The position numbers were made by a program, and so were the translations under genes. From Akkermansiaceae bacterium (lineage in GTDB: Bacteria > Verrucomicrobiota > Verrucomicrobiia > Verrucomicrobiales > Akkermansiaceae), in the NCBI GenBank assembly GCA_026421245.1, contig JAPKDJ010000013.1:1-64000 (forward strand): DNA of 64,000 bases, written 5' to 3'. How positions within the stretch are numbered: the stretch's first letter is position 1; each line of letters starts with the position of its first letter. Below are positions 49,118 through 58,354 of this stretch, piece after piece. The notes below the pieces were generated by a model that worked only from the letters and a program-made list of their open reading frames with translations, was not told the DNA's origin and ran no database searches.

Positions 49118-49900
49118 ATGCTGCTTTGGATCATCCGGGACGGAGAAAAAACAGGTCCTTTCGAGGATTATGAAATTCGCGAAATGATTCGCGAAGGGAA
49201 AGTGGCTCGGGAAACCCGGGTTTGGCATGAAGGGGCCGATAAATGGATGTCGGCTTGTGACGTTGGAGTCTTGGCCGGGGAGTTTGTTAAGGAAGAGGTC
49301 GAACCTCCTCCAATTCCGATCGTGATTCCACCTTTTCAGGCCTGGCGAAGACTGGGGGCGAGGGTCTTTGATTTTCTTCTCTACCAGCTCATCTTGGTCA
49401 CTATTCTTCGAATCAGCGGGATACCCTTGAATTCCTCCCCAGCGGATGGTCCGTCCGCCTGGGATCTGATTGCGGTTCTGATCCCCGTGATCTTGATGGA
49501 AGCAGCATTGCTCAGTGCCTTTGGGTTCACGCCAGGAAAGTGGTTGATGGCCTTGCGGGTTGAAAATATTAAAGCGAATTTTTTACCAACCAGTCATGCC
49601 TTGATTCGTTCTTTGCGGGTCTGGGTGCTGGGAATGGGGATGATGCATCCAATATTGCTACTTCTTGGTCACGCCATCACCCTTTGGTTTGGCTTAAAGA
49701 AAGGGGCTCCGCTTTGGGATCTCCACAGTGGATTTCGAGTTGTAGGAAGTAAATTGAGTGGCCAGCGAATCGCTTGTTATTGGGGAGGTTTGGTCTTGGT
49801 TTTCGTCTTAATGACGGTCGTGATGTGGCCTGAGATTCAACCCATGTGGGAAGAGTCGATGCGTCAGGTTGAGGAAGATATGCGCCGTCGAGGGAAGTGA
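49118..49900 (+). CDS. GYF_2-RDD membrane protein
   Basis: 260 aa. The N-terminus is a GYF_2 domain (LLWIIRDGEKTGPFEDYEIR, then VWHEGADKWMSACD), a putative peptide-binding module facing the cytoplasm. From about residue 68 an RDD domain begins (AWRRLGARVFDFLLYQLILV), with arginine-aspartate spacing, GFTPGKWLMALRV and three to four membrane helices. Function is unknown beyond membrane location; RDD proteins have been proposed as transporters. It lies 6 bp after the LolC/E permease gene and 38 bp before the exonuclease gene, in a likely operon. Confidence 0.87.
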   Translation: MLLWIIRDGEKTGPFEDYEIREMIREGKVARETRVWHEGADKWMSACDVGVLAGEFVKEEVEPPPIPIVIPPFQAWRRLGARVFDFLLYQLILVTILRISGIPLNSSPADGPSAWDLIAVLIPVILMEAALLSAFGFTPGKWLMALRVENIKANFLPTSHALIRSLRVWVLGMGMMHPILLLLGHAITLWFGLKKGAPLWDLHSGFRVVGSKLSGQRIACYWGGLVLVFVLMTVVMWPEIQPMWEESMRQVEEDMRRRGK

Positions 49901-49938
49901 TTCTTGCCCCGGGGCTGAGCATTTCGTAACACAGAGCC

Positions 49939-50502
49939 GTGCCCGGAATTGTTTACTTTGACCTCGAGACTCAGCGGAGTTTTGGCGACGTGGGAGGTTC
50001 GTCCCATAAGGATAAGATGGGAATGTCCGTGGGGGTGACTTATTCCACTGAGACGGGTCAGTATCACATTTTTGACGAAGAGAATATCGACGACCTCGTC
50101 GACCAATTGATCAAAGCTGACCTTGTGGTGGGCTACAATCATGTCCAGTTTGATTATCCAGTTTTACAAGCGTACACGATTTACGACCTAGCCAGTCAGA
50201 CGATTAATTGTGACATGATGCTCGATATTGAGGAGATTCTTGGCCATCGACTTAAACTCGATGCGGTGGCTCAAGCTTCCTTGAATGCCAGTAAGACAGC
50301 GGATGGTTTGGACGCGCTCAAGTGGTGGCAGCTCTACAAAAAAACCGGTGATATGGAGCATATGCTCAACATCGCCGAATACTGTTGTTACGACGTTAAA
50401 GTGACCAAGGAAGTTCACGAATACGGCTTGAAGCACGGGATCGTGAAATATGCTGACCGTAATGGCAACAAGCAGGAGGTTGTGGCTTCCTGGAAAAAGT
50501 AA
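49939..50502 (+). CDS. DEDD-type 3'-5' exonuclease-like (RNase H fold) protein
   Basis: 187 aa. Exo I motif YFDLETQ, exo II GYNHVQFDYPVL, and exo III NIAEYCCYDVKVTKEV with tyrosine and aspartate in DEDDy spacing. DMMLDIEEILGHRLKLDAVA resembles the domain found alone next to DEAD-box helicases or in DNA polymerase B-like proteins. It would remove nucleotides from the 3' end of DNA or RNA; which substrate is unclear. It is short and stand-alone, following the GYF-RDD gene and convergent with the ROK-like gene. Confidence 0.8.
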   Translation: MPGIVYFDLETQRSFGDVGGSSHKDKMGMSVGVTYSTETGQYHIFDEENIDDLVDQLIKADLVVGYNHVQFDYPVLQAYTIYDLASQTINCDMMLDIEEILGHRLKLDAVAQASLNASKTADGLDALKWWQLYKKTGDMEHMLNIAEYCCYDVKVTKEVHEYGLKHGIVKYADRNGNKQEVVASWKK

Positions 50503-50515
50503 GTTGGCTTTTTGA

Positions 50516-51913
50516 TTAACCCAGCTTGGGCAGACTTGCCGCAGCGATGGCCTGGCCGTGGCGTTTGAGCTTTTCGTCTGGTGTGTTGAGGGATATTTTT
50601 TGGGCAAGTTCCGGGAACTCGTCGCGGAGAACCTCCTCTGCTTTTTCGATGATGATTTCGCCACCTTTTCCCGTCAGGACACGGCCGAGAAGAAGGAGGT
50701 TCCGGATGTCGTAAAAGCGGGCGAACTGAGGAATGGCATATCCGAGATAGCAACCGAGAGTACGATAAATGGCGGCGGCGCGGTCGTCTCCCGCTTCCAT
50801 CGCCTTCTGCACCTCAACGAGTTTTTCGGGTTTGCCAAGTGATAGGTCAATATCGAGTCCGGTCGGTTCGATGAGGCGCGAGACAGCCTGCTGGCTAAAG
50901 TAATTCACCGCACATCCAAAGTCACCGGACCACTCATCCTCTGCAGCGTTCTCCTGAAAGTCGATCGGGACGAAGGCGAGTTCTGAGATCCACGAGGTGA
51001 TGCTCGAAGCATCGTCGGCGTAACCCGCCGCGGTACTGGTGCCCATGGCGAGGCCGAGAACGCAGCCGTCGTTGAGCGACATGGCGCCAGCGAGTGCGGT
51101 GACATCGCCATCGTTAACGACACGCATGGGAACATTCCATTCTTTGGCCACTTCAAAGAAAATATTTTCGACGTGATCGGCAAAGAGCTCATCGGGAACT
51201 CCTCGGAAAAGAGAAGCCGCTCGTGCTTTGCTGTCGACATAAACTCCGGCCGCAGATCCTCCAATGGCGTCGACGGTGGGAAGGTGCTCGGCAGCGCGGC
51301 GAATACTATCAATGATCCCGTCACGGTGATAAGAGGGGTCGCTTTGGAAATAGGGATCCCATTCGACCTCGTCTGAAAAAACAACTTCGCCATCAATGAC
51401 AGCGGCGCACTTCCGGTCTGACCCTCCGAGGTCAAAACCGATGCGGTTTCCTTTTAAGCCAATCTCGGTGCTTTCTTCGCTCGGGAAGGAGGGATGAGGA
51501 AAGCCTTCAGAGGGACGGGATTCAATGACAAGGGTTTGACCAAAAAAGCGTTTGGAATAATCGGCATCAAACTCTCGCTTCCCTCCTTTACGATAGTGTT
51601 CAGCGAGGGCCGAGGAAAGAGCGGGGGAGTTTTCGAGAACAACCTTTGTTCCACCGCAGCTCCAGAGGAGAAACTTGATAACCCTTTCGATAAAACGAAA
51701 GTTCAGAGTCTGGGATGTTTCGTCGTCTGAACTGAGAATGGTTTCCCGATGAAGATATCCTGTTCCGTTGGGACGAATGACTGCAATACGGATCTCGCGG
51801 TCTCCCTCTGAGTTACACTTTTCGTGAAAAGATTGGGTCCAAATCGAGGCCGGAAGAAATCCGGGATCTAGTTCTGGCGGGTGTTTAAGCGAAGGTATAG
51901 CGAGGTCAGGCAT
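50516..51913 (-). CDS. ROK-like kinase with a 160-residue N-terminal extension
   Basis: 465 aa from ATG 51913. Residues 1-160 form an extension with no motif I recognise (ELDPGFLPASIWTQSFHEKC, FRFIERVIKFLLWSCGGTKV). The ROK-like domain begins IGFDLGGSDRKCAAVIDGEV; VDAIGGSAAGVYVD, VPMRVVNDGDVTALAGAMSL (catalytic Asp) and VLGLAMGTSTAAGYADD follow. The zinc cysteine motif is missing and GGT is replaced by GGSD, so the protein departs from standard ROK kinases. Probably a sugar kinase or a regulatory relative; substrate unknown. The single gene is followed by the convergent exonuclease gene. Confidence 0.8.
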   Translation of the reverse strand: MPDLAIPSLKHPPELDPGFLPASIWTQSFHEKCNSEGDREIRIAVIRPNGTGYLHRETILSSDDETSQTLNFRFIERVIKFLLWSCGGTKVVLENSPALSSALAEHYRKGGKREFDADYSKRFFGQTLVIESRPSEGFPHPSFPSEESTEIGLKGNRIGFDLGGSDRKCAAVIDGEVVFSDEVEWDPYFQSDPSYHRDGIIDSIRRAAEHLPTVDAIGGSAAGVYVDSKARAASLFRGVPDELFADHVENIFFEVAKEWNVPMRVVNDGDVTALAGAMSLNDGCVLGLAMGTSTAAGYADDASSITSWISELAFVPIDFQENAAEDEWSGDFGCAVNYFSQQAVSRLIEPTGLDIDLSLGKPEKLVEVQKAMEAGDDRAAAIYRTLGCYLGYAIPQFARFYDIRNLLLLGRVLTGKGGEIIIEKAEEVLRDEFPELAQKISLNTPDEKLKRHGQAIAAASLPKLG

Positions 51914-52309
51914 TTTAGAATGAGAAGGCAACGGGGGGGAGTTTCAATCTCTTGGGCCAAGAGGCAATCCAGTTTTTGAAAAAAATCGTTTTTCTGAGTT
52001 TTTAAGCGAAATCGATTGAGTTCTGTGGAGATTGATCGCGTTGGAGGAGCGTTGCGACTTTCGAGTAGGTCTTTTCTCGGCTGTGTGCAGCTCCCAATGC
52101 AGAGAGCAAGTGATCGAATCGCCAAGATGTATGACAGGAACGACTTGAGTGTTTTTAGTAAATGAAAGTCACTTTTCACCCTTCACCCACGAAAACAACG
52201 TTTCTCTATGCGATATGATGCCCTCACACTCCTGGTTTTTCCGCAAGCTTCCTCCCCCCCTTGTGAGAGACCTTCCTACTCATCGCTTAAAGTCAGATAA
52301 GAATTTCAG

Positions 52310-52426
52310 AGGCTGACTCTGGGTGCTGGAAAGAAGGCGACAGTTCGTATTGTTGCGAAGAACTAGCGAGGAGATTCTCTCGGCCTTGACGAGTTTGCCT
52401 TCCGTGCGATTCCCCGCAAAAACTAG
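52310..52426 (+). pseudogene. Fragment of an unknown protein with in-frame stop
   Basis: Within the 545 bp gap 51914-52458 the plus strand reads RLTLGAGKKATVRIVAKN, an in-frame TAG, then RGDSLGLDEFAFRAIPRKN and a stop. The pattern (DSLGLDEFAF) resembles the tail of beta-rich exported verrucomicrobial proteins. Too little remains to name it. The rest of the gap shows nothing coding on either strand. Confidence 0.35.
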
Positions 52427-52458
52427 CTTTTACAGAGCAGGGAGATAAGTTCGGGGAG

Positions 52459-53235
52459 ATGAGCCGTCTTACTCCAATCCTCCTGCTTTTTCTTTCATCC
52501 CTGCTTCCATTGGGAGCGGGCGAGCCTCTCCGCCTTGTTGCCTACAACATCAAGCATGGTCAGGGCATGGATGGGAAGATTGACCTGGAACGCATTGCCA
52601 AGGTCATTGCCCGGGAGAAGCCGGATATTGTGGCACTTCAGGAGGTTGATCAGAACTGCAAACGCAGCGGGTCGGTAGACCAGGCTGCCGTGCTCGGAAA
52701 ACTTCTGAAAATGGAGCACCGCTTTGGCAAGTTCATGGATTTTCAGGGAGGTGAGTATGGCATGGCCGTGCTTTCGCGGTTTCCGATTGAGGCGACCAAT
52801 GTCCACAAACTTCCACTCGGGGCCGAGCCGAGATGTGCTCTTGAGATTGTCGTGAAGTCACCGAATTGGCCGGGTAAGTTGTCCTTTGTGGGGATTCACA
52901 ACGACTGGACCAAAGAAGAGATTAGAGTGAAGCAGGTCTCAGCCTTGATGAAACTTTTGGAGAAAGAGAAATATCCTATGATTCTGGCAGGGGATTTTAA
53001 TGCTCAACCTAAAAGCGAATCTCTGAATTTGATCGAGAAGGAGGGATGGGAAATGCTGCGAAAGAAAAGGACCAACACCTGGTCATCAGTCGATCCAAAG
53101 GTCGAGATCGACTTTTTCTTCGCCAAGAAGTTTTCCCCTTACTCTTATGAAGACAAGGTCATTGATGAGCGAGTGGCGTCTGACCACCGTCCGATCGCGG
53201 TGGTGATTTTTCCTAAGGAAGAAAAGAAGGACTAA
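52459..53235 (+). CDS. Secreted endonuclease/exonuclease/phosphatase (EEP) family protein
   Basis: 258 aa with signal peptide MSRLTPILLLFLSSLLPLGA. EEP fold motifs: RLVAYNIKHGQGMDG (Asn), DIVALQEVDQNCKRSG (metal Glu), FVGIHNDWTKEEIR, LAGDFNAQPKSES (Asp/Asn) and a final ASDHRPIAVVIF (Asp/His pair). All catalytic residues look present. Such exported members may be nucleases or phosphodiesterases for phosphate scavenging; the substrate cannot be read. It is convergent with the DUF1501 gene, 3' ends overlapping by 4 bp. Confidence 0.9.
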   Translation: MSRLTPILLLFLSSLLPLGAGEPLRLVAYNIKHGQGMDGKIDLERIAKVIAREKPDIVALQEVDQNCKRSGSVDQAAVLGKLLKMEHRFGKFMDFQGGEYGMAVLSRFPIEATNVHKLPLGAEPRCALEIVVKSPNWPGKLSFVGIHNDWTKEEIRVKQVSALMKLLEKEKYPMILAGDFNAQPKSESLNLIEKEGWEMLRKKRTNTWSSVDPKVEIDFFFAKKFSPYSYEDKVIDERVASDHRPIAVVIFPKEEKKD

Positions 53236-54686
53236 GCGAGAATCGGTTTTACCACTTCGCCGTGCACATCAGTGAGGCGAAAGTGACGGCCCTGAAACTT
53301 GTAAGTTAGGGCGGTGTGATCGATTCCCAGAAGGTGCAGGATGGTGGCTTGAAGATCATGCACGTGGACTGCGTTCTCGTCGTATTTGTGTTTGTGCGGT
53401 GAGATCGGCGTGCCGGAGGCATCGACGATGTTGTAACCATAGTCGTCGGTCTTTCCGAAGGACATGCCGGGTTTGATTCCGCCACCAGCCATCCAGAGTG
53501 AGAAGCAGCGTGGATGGTGGTCGCGGCCGAATCCGCTGACCGAGATTTTCCCTTGTGAGTAGTTGGTGCGACCAAATTCTCCACCCCAGACGACGAGGGT
53601 GTCTTCGAGCATCCCGCGTTGTTTTAGGTCTTTCACGAGAGCCGCCGAGGCTTGATCGGTCTCTTGACATTGCTTTGTGATGCCACCCTTAAGACTACCG
53701 TGCTGATCCCAGCCCTGGTGATAAAGCTGAATGAATTTCACGCCTCGTTCGGCGAGTCGCCGAGCCATGAGGCAGTTGGCGGCAAAGGTTCCCGGCTTGC
53801 GGGCCTCTTTTCCATAGAGGTCGTAGGTGGACTTGGGCTCTTCTTTCAGGTCGGCGACCTCGGGCACGCTCGATTGCATGTTGAAAGCCATTTCGTATTG
53901 CTTGATCCGATCCTGGATGGCGGCATCGGGACTGAGGCTATGTTGATGTGAGTGAAGCTCGGCAAGACGGTCGAGCAACATGCGGCGGGATTTTTCAGAG
54001 ACCCCGTCGGGATTGGCGAGGTAGAGAACAGGATCTTTTCCGGAGCGGAATCGGACGCCTTGATATTCCGATGGGAGAAAGCCAGATCCCCAGAGTCGGG
54101 AGAGGAGGGGCTGGCCGCCTTTGTTCTTGGTGACGAGAACCACGAAAGAAGGGAGGTTGTTGTTGGACGTTCCGAGCCCGTATTGCAGCCAGGCTCCCAT
54201 CGAGGGCCGGCCGGCGAGTTGCGAGCCGGTTTGAAGATAGGTGACGCCGGGGCCGTGGTTGATGGCCTCGGTATACATGTTCTTCACGATGCAAAGATCG
54301 TCGGCGATCTTCGCGGTGTGTGGCAGAATCTCGGAAAACCACTGACCGGATTTTCCATATTGCGCGAACTTGAATGGGGAACCGGCAAGGGGAATCGATG
54401 ACTGGTTGCCGGACATCGTCGAGAGCCGTTGATCGCCGCGGACCTCGGCGGGAAGTTGCTCGCCATGCATTTTGTTCAGGAGAGGCTTTGGGTCGTGAAG
54501 ATCAAGTTGGGACGGGCCCCCGGATTGAAAAAGGAAGATGACTCTCTTGGCCTTCGCAGGAAGGGTGGGAGATCCCAGCATCGGAGCGTTTTCGGCTTGC
54601 AGCAGGTCGGCAAGTGCGAGCGATCCAAAACCGAGGGCAGAGTTGCGGAGGATGTCGCGTCGGGTGGGCATGGTGGCGGAATTCAT
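53232..54686 (-). CDS. DUF1501 family Tat-exported protein
   Basis: 484 aa; an ATG at 54686 or 54671 could start it. Tat signal TRRDILRNSALGFGSLALAD. DUF1501 blocks: KRVIFLFQSGGPSQLDLHDP, KPLLNKMHGEQLP, NMYTEAINHGPGVTYLQTGS, SMGAWLQYGLGTSNNNLPSF, FIQLYHQGWDQHGSLKGG and LVVWGGEFGRTNYSQG, with metal-like Asp/His residues as in alkaline-phosphatase-related sulfatase folds. Enzyme activity is unproven for the family. It follows the DUF1553 gene by 6 bp, the standard pair in PVC genomes. Confidence 0.93.
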   Translation of the reverse strand: MNSATMPTRRDILRNSALGFGSLALADLLQAENAPMLGSPTLPAKAKRVIFLFQSGGPSQLDLHDPKPLLNKMHGEQLPAEVRGDQRLSTMSGNQSSIPLAGSPFKFAQYGKSGQWFSEILPHTAKIADDLCIVKNMYTEAINHGPGVTYLQTGSQLAGRPSMGAWLQYGLGTSNNNLPSFVVLVTKNKGGQPLLSRLWGSGFLPSEYQGVRFRSGKDPVLYLANPDGVSEKSRRMLLDRLAELHSHQHSLSPDAAIQDRIKQYEMAFNMQSSVPEVADLKEEPKSTYDLYGKEARKPGTFAANCLMARRLAERGVKFIQLYHQGWDQHGSLKGGITKQCQETDQASAALVKDLKQRGMLEDTLVVWGGEFGRTNYSQGKISVSGFGRDHHPRCFSLWMAGGGIKPGMSFGKTDDYGYNIVDASGTPISPHKHKYDENAVHVHDLQATILHLLGIDHTALTYKFQGRHFRLTDVHGEVVKPILA

Positions 54687-54692
54687 GGCGTC

Positions 54693-57659
54693 TTACTGCT
54701 TGGTGTTGACCTCGTGGAGATTGAGGATGGCTTGTGCGAGAGTGGAAAGGGCGGCGAGTTCGGGAGTGAATTCTTTTGGTTTGGTGTGCCCCTGATTGAG
54801 GAAGGATTTGGCCTCCTCGGGATGAGCTTTGAAGTGTTCTAATTGCTCCTCGTAGATCTGAGAGAGGATCGTCATTTCGCTCTCATCGGGATTTCGGGAC
54901 GCAAAGCGAAGGGACATGTTCTTGATGGTTTCCTGCAGATTCCCTGGATGTTTTTGTGAGGCGGTCTCAGCGAGATGCCGGGCGGCTTCGATGAATTGCA
55001 CACCATTGAGAAGGACCAGAGCTTGAAGAGGGGTGGAAGTGGTTTCACGCTTGGCAGAGCAAACGTCTCGCTTCACCGCGTCAAAGGCCATCATGGCAGG
55101 AGATGGGCCAGTCCGTTTCCAATAAGTATAGAGGGATCGTCGGTAGAGCCCTTCGCCCAAGGTTGGCTTAGACGGCTTGAAGGACTCGGCCAAATCATAG
55201 GGATGAACAGAGGCTCCGCCGACTTTACGAACGAGCAAACCGGATGCCGCAAGAATTTGATCGCGGATCAGTTCGGCGGGGAGTCGGTATCTTGGACCGC
55301 GGGCAAGAAGTCTGTTCTCGGGGTCCTTCTCCAGTTCGATAGAATTGGCGAAGGAATCCTGCTGGTAGACTTTGGACGAAACGATTTCTTTGACGAGGGC
55401 CTTGGTGTCCCAGCCTGAGGCAATGAAGCGTGCTGAGAGCTCGTCAAGGAGTTCGCGATGCTCGGGGCGTTCCCCCTGGATGCCAAAATCTTCCGAGGTT
55501 CCGGTGAGGCCTCTTCCCAGAATGGATTGCCAGATGCGGTTGATGATCACCCGGGTGGTGAGAGGGTGATTCGGATGAGTGAGCCACTTGGCAAGGTCGA
55601 GGCGGTTGTTCCCTTTCATCCCAAAGTTGGGGAGAAATTCGGGGAAGGAGGCATCGACAGGTTTCCCCCGATTTTCATAGGCACCTCGATTGAGGATGTA
55701 GGCCTGTTTTGGTTTTTTCATCTCCTCCATGACCATGATTTCGGGAATGGATTCCTGAAGGCGGTTGTAAGCGGCACGTTGGACCTTGAGTTCGTTCAAC
55801 GCTGTCTGGTAGGAGGCATCCCTGACGGATTGCGTTTCTGCATCGAGAGGGGCTTCGGGAGCAGGGGTCGGGAGTTTGCTGATTTCGGTTGCGCTTAGCT
55901 CTCGGTCAAAAACGCGAAATTCATCAACCAATCCCTGCGTGAAACCACGGTCACGCATTCTCTCACCAAGGTGGATGTGGGGATTACCGCCGCCTTTAAT
56001 CGCGCGAGACAGGTTATCCCGGACGACTTCGGTCACGGTGGATTTTCCATCGATGGAAATCTGAAGTCCCGCAGCGGAGGATGAGCCGTCGTTGCTGACC
56101 GTGACGTGAATCCACTGGCCGGGTTTGACCGGCTCGGTGGTTTTGATGGAGATGGCATTACCTGGCCAAAAGTGAATGAGTGACCAGTGGAGGTGATTGT
56201 TGACGAGAAGCAGTTCATAGCCTCTCGAGGCGGCATCGTGCCATGCTCTGGATCGAGAAAAGACCACCGCGCGATCTTTTACGTCAGGAGTCTGCATCCA
56301 GAGAGAAACCGTAAACGGTTGTTCCCGGAAAAAGTCTCCGACCTTTGTTGTGACGGCATCGTCTCCTGTCAGCTTGATTGCTGATCCGATTTTGCCGGGA
56401 ACGGGTTTGTTGGCACCCTTGGCCTTTCCATCGTCGAAGGAGAGATGAAGGAGCTGATTGGAGAGAGGGTAAATTTTTGAGGCAGGATCAATGATCTCTT
56501 TGGGGAGACTGCCGGCGGTGTCTTCCACCTTCTTCTTAGCGGCTTGAATGGCGGCGATCTTCTCCTCCAACTTCTTTCGTTGGTCGTCGCTTGGCAGAGA
56601 GAGGGCGGGAGTCGGAGTCGCTTCAGCATTGAAGTAGGAATAGAGTCCCGATTCATCGATGTCGTCGAAGAAAGCGAAGAGTGAGTAATAGTCCTTGGTG
56701 GTCGTGGGATCGTATTTGTGATCGTGACAGCGCGAGCACTCCATGGTGAGCCCCAGGAAGGTCGTGCCAAAGGTATGGACGCGATCAGCGACGTATTCGA
56801 CCCGGAATTCCTCTGCTACCGATCCACCCTCGACCTTCTGTTGGTGGAGACGGGAGTAAGCCGTAGCGATGCGTGTTTCTTCAGTAGCGTCTGGCAAAAG
56901 ATCTCCTGCGATCTGTTCGTGAATGAAGCGGTCGAAGGGCTTGTTTGAGTTGAAGGAGTTGATGACGTAGTCGCGGTAAGGCCAGACTCGGCGATTTCGG
57001 TCTTGCTGGAATCCGTAGCTGTCGGCGTAGCGGGCGACATCAAGCCAAGGTGTCGCCATGTGTTCACCGTAGGCTGGAGAAGCGAGAAGTTCGTCAACGA
57101 ATGGCTCGAGGTTTTGCGGGTCAAAGTTTTTGACTTGCTCGAGAGTCGGAGGGAGACCGATCAAATCGAAGGTCAGGCGCCGGAGCAAGTGATGCGGTTT
57201 GGCCTGGGACTTTAGCTTGAGATCTTTCTTGGCAAGATTGGCTGAGACGATGTCGTCGATGGATTTTCCTGTTGGGGTGGGCAGGAGAGTAAAGGCCCAG
57301 TGTTCGGTGTATTCGGCGCCTTCCTTAATCCAGCGCTCGAGAAGCGCTTTTTGCTCTTGGGTGAGCTTTCTTTTCGAATCAGGGGGCGGCATGAGGTCGT
57401 CAGCATCCTTTGCGTGAATGCGTGCTATCATTTCCGATTTCTCAGGCTTGCCGGGAACAATGGCATCGGCATCGAGGGCAACTTCCCGAAGGTCGAGGCG
57501 CAGATCACCCTCACGATGGGCTGGGTCGCTCCCGTGGCAGTAGTAACAGTTTTCTGAGAGGATGGGTTGGATGTCCCGATCAAATGAGATCTCTTCTTCT
57601 CCCGAAGAATTGAGGGTGAGAAGGGCAAGGAGGGCTATGGGAAGAGAGGGGGCTGACAT
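54693..57659 (-). CDS. DUF1549/DUF1553 (PSD1) exported protein with PSCyt1 and LamG domains
   Basis: 988 aa with signal peptide [20 protein letters not shown]. PSCyt1 haem motif CYYCH with GDLRLDLR (residues about 35-60), a DUF1549 domain ([40 protein letters not shown] and [19 protein letters not shown], which adds a second CxxCH), a LamG/concanavalin domain (about 415-590, [20 protein letters not shown]), and DUF1553 (about 680-950, [20 protein letters not shown] with SVPLQAL-like [12 protein letters not shown]). It is first in an operon with the Tat-exported DUF1501 protein. Extracytoplasmic redox or glycan role is inferred; no member has a reaction I can cite. Confidence 0.93.
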   Translation of the reverse strand: MSAPSLPIALLALLTLNSSGEEEISFDRDIQPILSENCYYCHGSDPAHREGDLRLDLREVALDADAIVPGKPEKSEMIARIHAKDADDLMPPPDSKRKLTQEQKALLERWIKEGAEYTEHWAFTLLPTPTGKSIDDIVSANLAKKDLKLKSQAKPHHLLRRLTFDLIGLPPTLEQVKNFDPQNLEPFVDELLASPAYGEHMATPWLDVARYADSYGFQQDRNRRVWPYRDYVINSFNSNKPFDRFIHEQIAGDLLPDATEETRIATAYSRLHQQKVEGGSVAEEFRVEYVADRVHTFGTTFLGLTMECSRCHDHKYDPTTTKDYYSLFAFFDDIDESGLYSYFNAEATPTPALSLPSDDQRKKLEEKIAAIQAAKKKVEDTAGSLPKEIIDPASKIYPLSNQLLHLSFDDGKAKGANKPVPGKIGSAIKLTGDDAVTTKVGDFFREQPFTVSLWMQTPDVKDRAVVFSRSRAWHDAASRGYELLLVNNHLHWSLIHFWPGNAISIKTTEPVKPGQWIHVTVSNDGSSSAAGLQISIDGKSTVTEVVRDNLSRAIKGGGNPHIHLGERMRDRGFTQGLVDEFRVFDRELSATEISKLPTPAPEAPLDAETQSVRDASYQTALNELKVQRAAYNRLQESIPEIMVMEEMKKPKQAYILNRGAYENRGKPVDASFPEFLPNFGMKGNNRLDLAKWLTHPNHPLTTRVIINRIWQSILGRGLTGTSEDFGIQGERPEHRELLDELSARFIASGWDTKALVKEIVSSKVYQQDSFANSIELEKDPENRLLARGPRYRLPAELIRDQILAASGLLVRKVGGASVHPYDLAESFKPSKPTLGEGLYRRSLYTYWKRTGPSPAMMAFDAVKRDVCSAKRETTSTPLQALVLLNGVQFIEAARHLAETASQKHPGNLQETIKNMSLRFASRNPDESEMTILSQIYEEQLEHFKAHPEEAKSFLNQGHTKPKEFTPELAALSTLAQAILNLHEVNTKQ

Positions 57660-57758
57660 GGTCGTTGTTGGCTTGAGATTCGTCTCGGGAAAATTTGTAT
57701 GACAAGGTGAGTCTGATTCTTTTCACCCTTGATTCAAACGCCGTTTTTCAAAAAAATC

Positions 57759-58259
57759 TTAACTTTCCTGGTTTAATTCATTCGATCCGTAAACGGTCTC
57801 GCCAACCCGGTCCCTTTCTCTCGACTCCGTAACCCGGGTGGCGAGACGGTCTTCGAAGCTCTCAATGATTTCAACGTTGGCCAATCGTTCCTCAAGTTCG
57901 GCGAGTTTACTCTGGAGAAGCTCGCTTTCCTTTTTGTGCTCACGATTCTCCGAGCACGCTTTGGCTTGTTTCCGCCATCCTCCAAAGATCCAAATTAAAC
58001 CGGTCGTGAGCAATCCGAGCCCAATCGTAGTGAGAACGATGCTCGTTGGGGCAGACGAGAACGCCAAAATTCCAGTCAGCAAGACCGTGGTGGCGCAGAT
58101 CATTCCGGTTGCGACGAGCTTGACGAGGGTTGTGGCAATGGGGCCTTCGAGGAGTCTGAATATACGATCGACGAACTTTTGTTTCACTTCTTTGCCCTTC
58201 TCGCGGTCGTCGCTTTTTTCCTTCCGGCCCTTCTTCCTTTTCCAATCGTCATTTTCCAT
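57759..58259 (-). CDS. Hypothetical two-helix membrane protein with C-terminal coiled coil
   Basis: 166 aa from ATG 58259. A highly charged N-terminus (WKRKKGRKEKSDDREKGKEV) precedes two membrane helices (LVKLVATGMICATTVLLTGI and TSIVLTTIGLGLLTTGLIWI), then a coiled coil (ELLQSKLAELEERLANVEII). The two-helix plus coiled-coil layout is similar to phage-shock PspB/PspC-type or other 2TM envelope-stress proteins but I find no signature. No operon partner; it diverges from the DUF4175-like gene. Confidence 0.6.
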   Translation of the reverse strand: MENDDWKRKKGRKEKSDDREKGKEVKQKFVDRIFRLLEGPIATTLVKLVATGMICATTVLLTGILAFSSAPTSIVLTTIGLGLLTTGLIWIFGGWRKQAKACSENREHKKESELLQSKLAELEERLANVEIIESFEDRLATRVTESRERDRVGETVYGSNELNQES

Positions 58260-58354
58260 CTCACGATAGCATTGCAGAATCGAGAGCATGCGCAATCTGC
58301 GAGGGGCTCAAATTCTCACTTTATCCTCGAAAGTAGGGGGCTTTTCGGGGCGTA

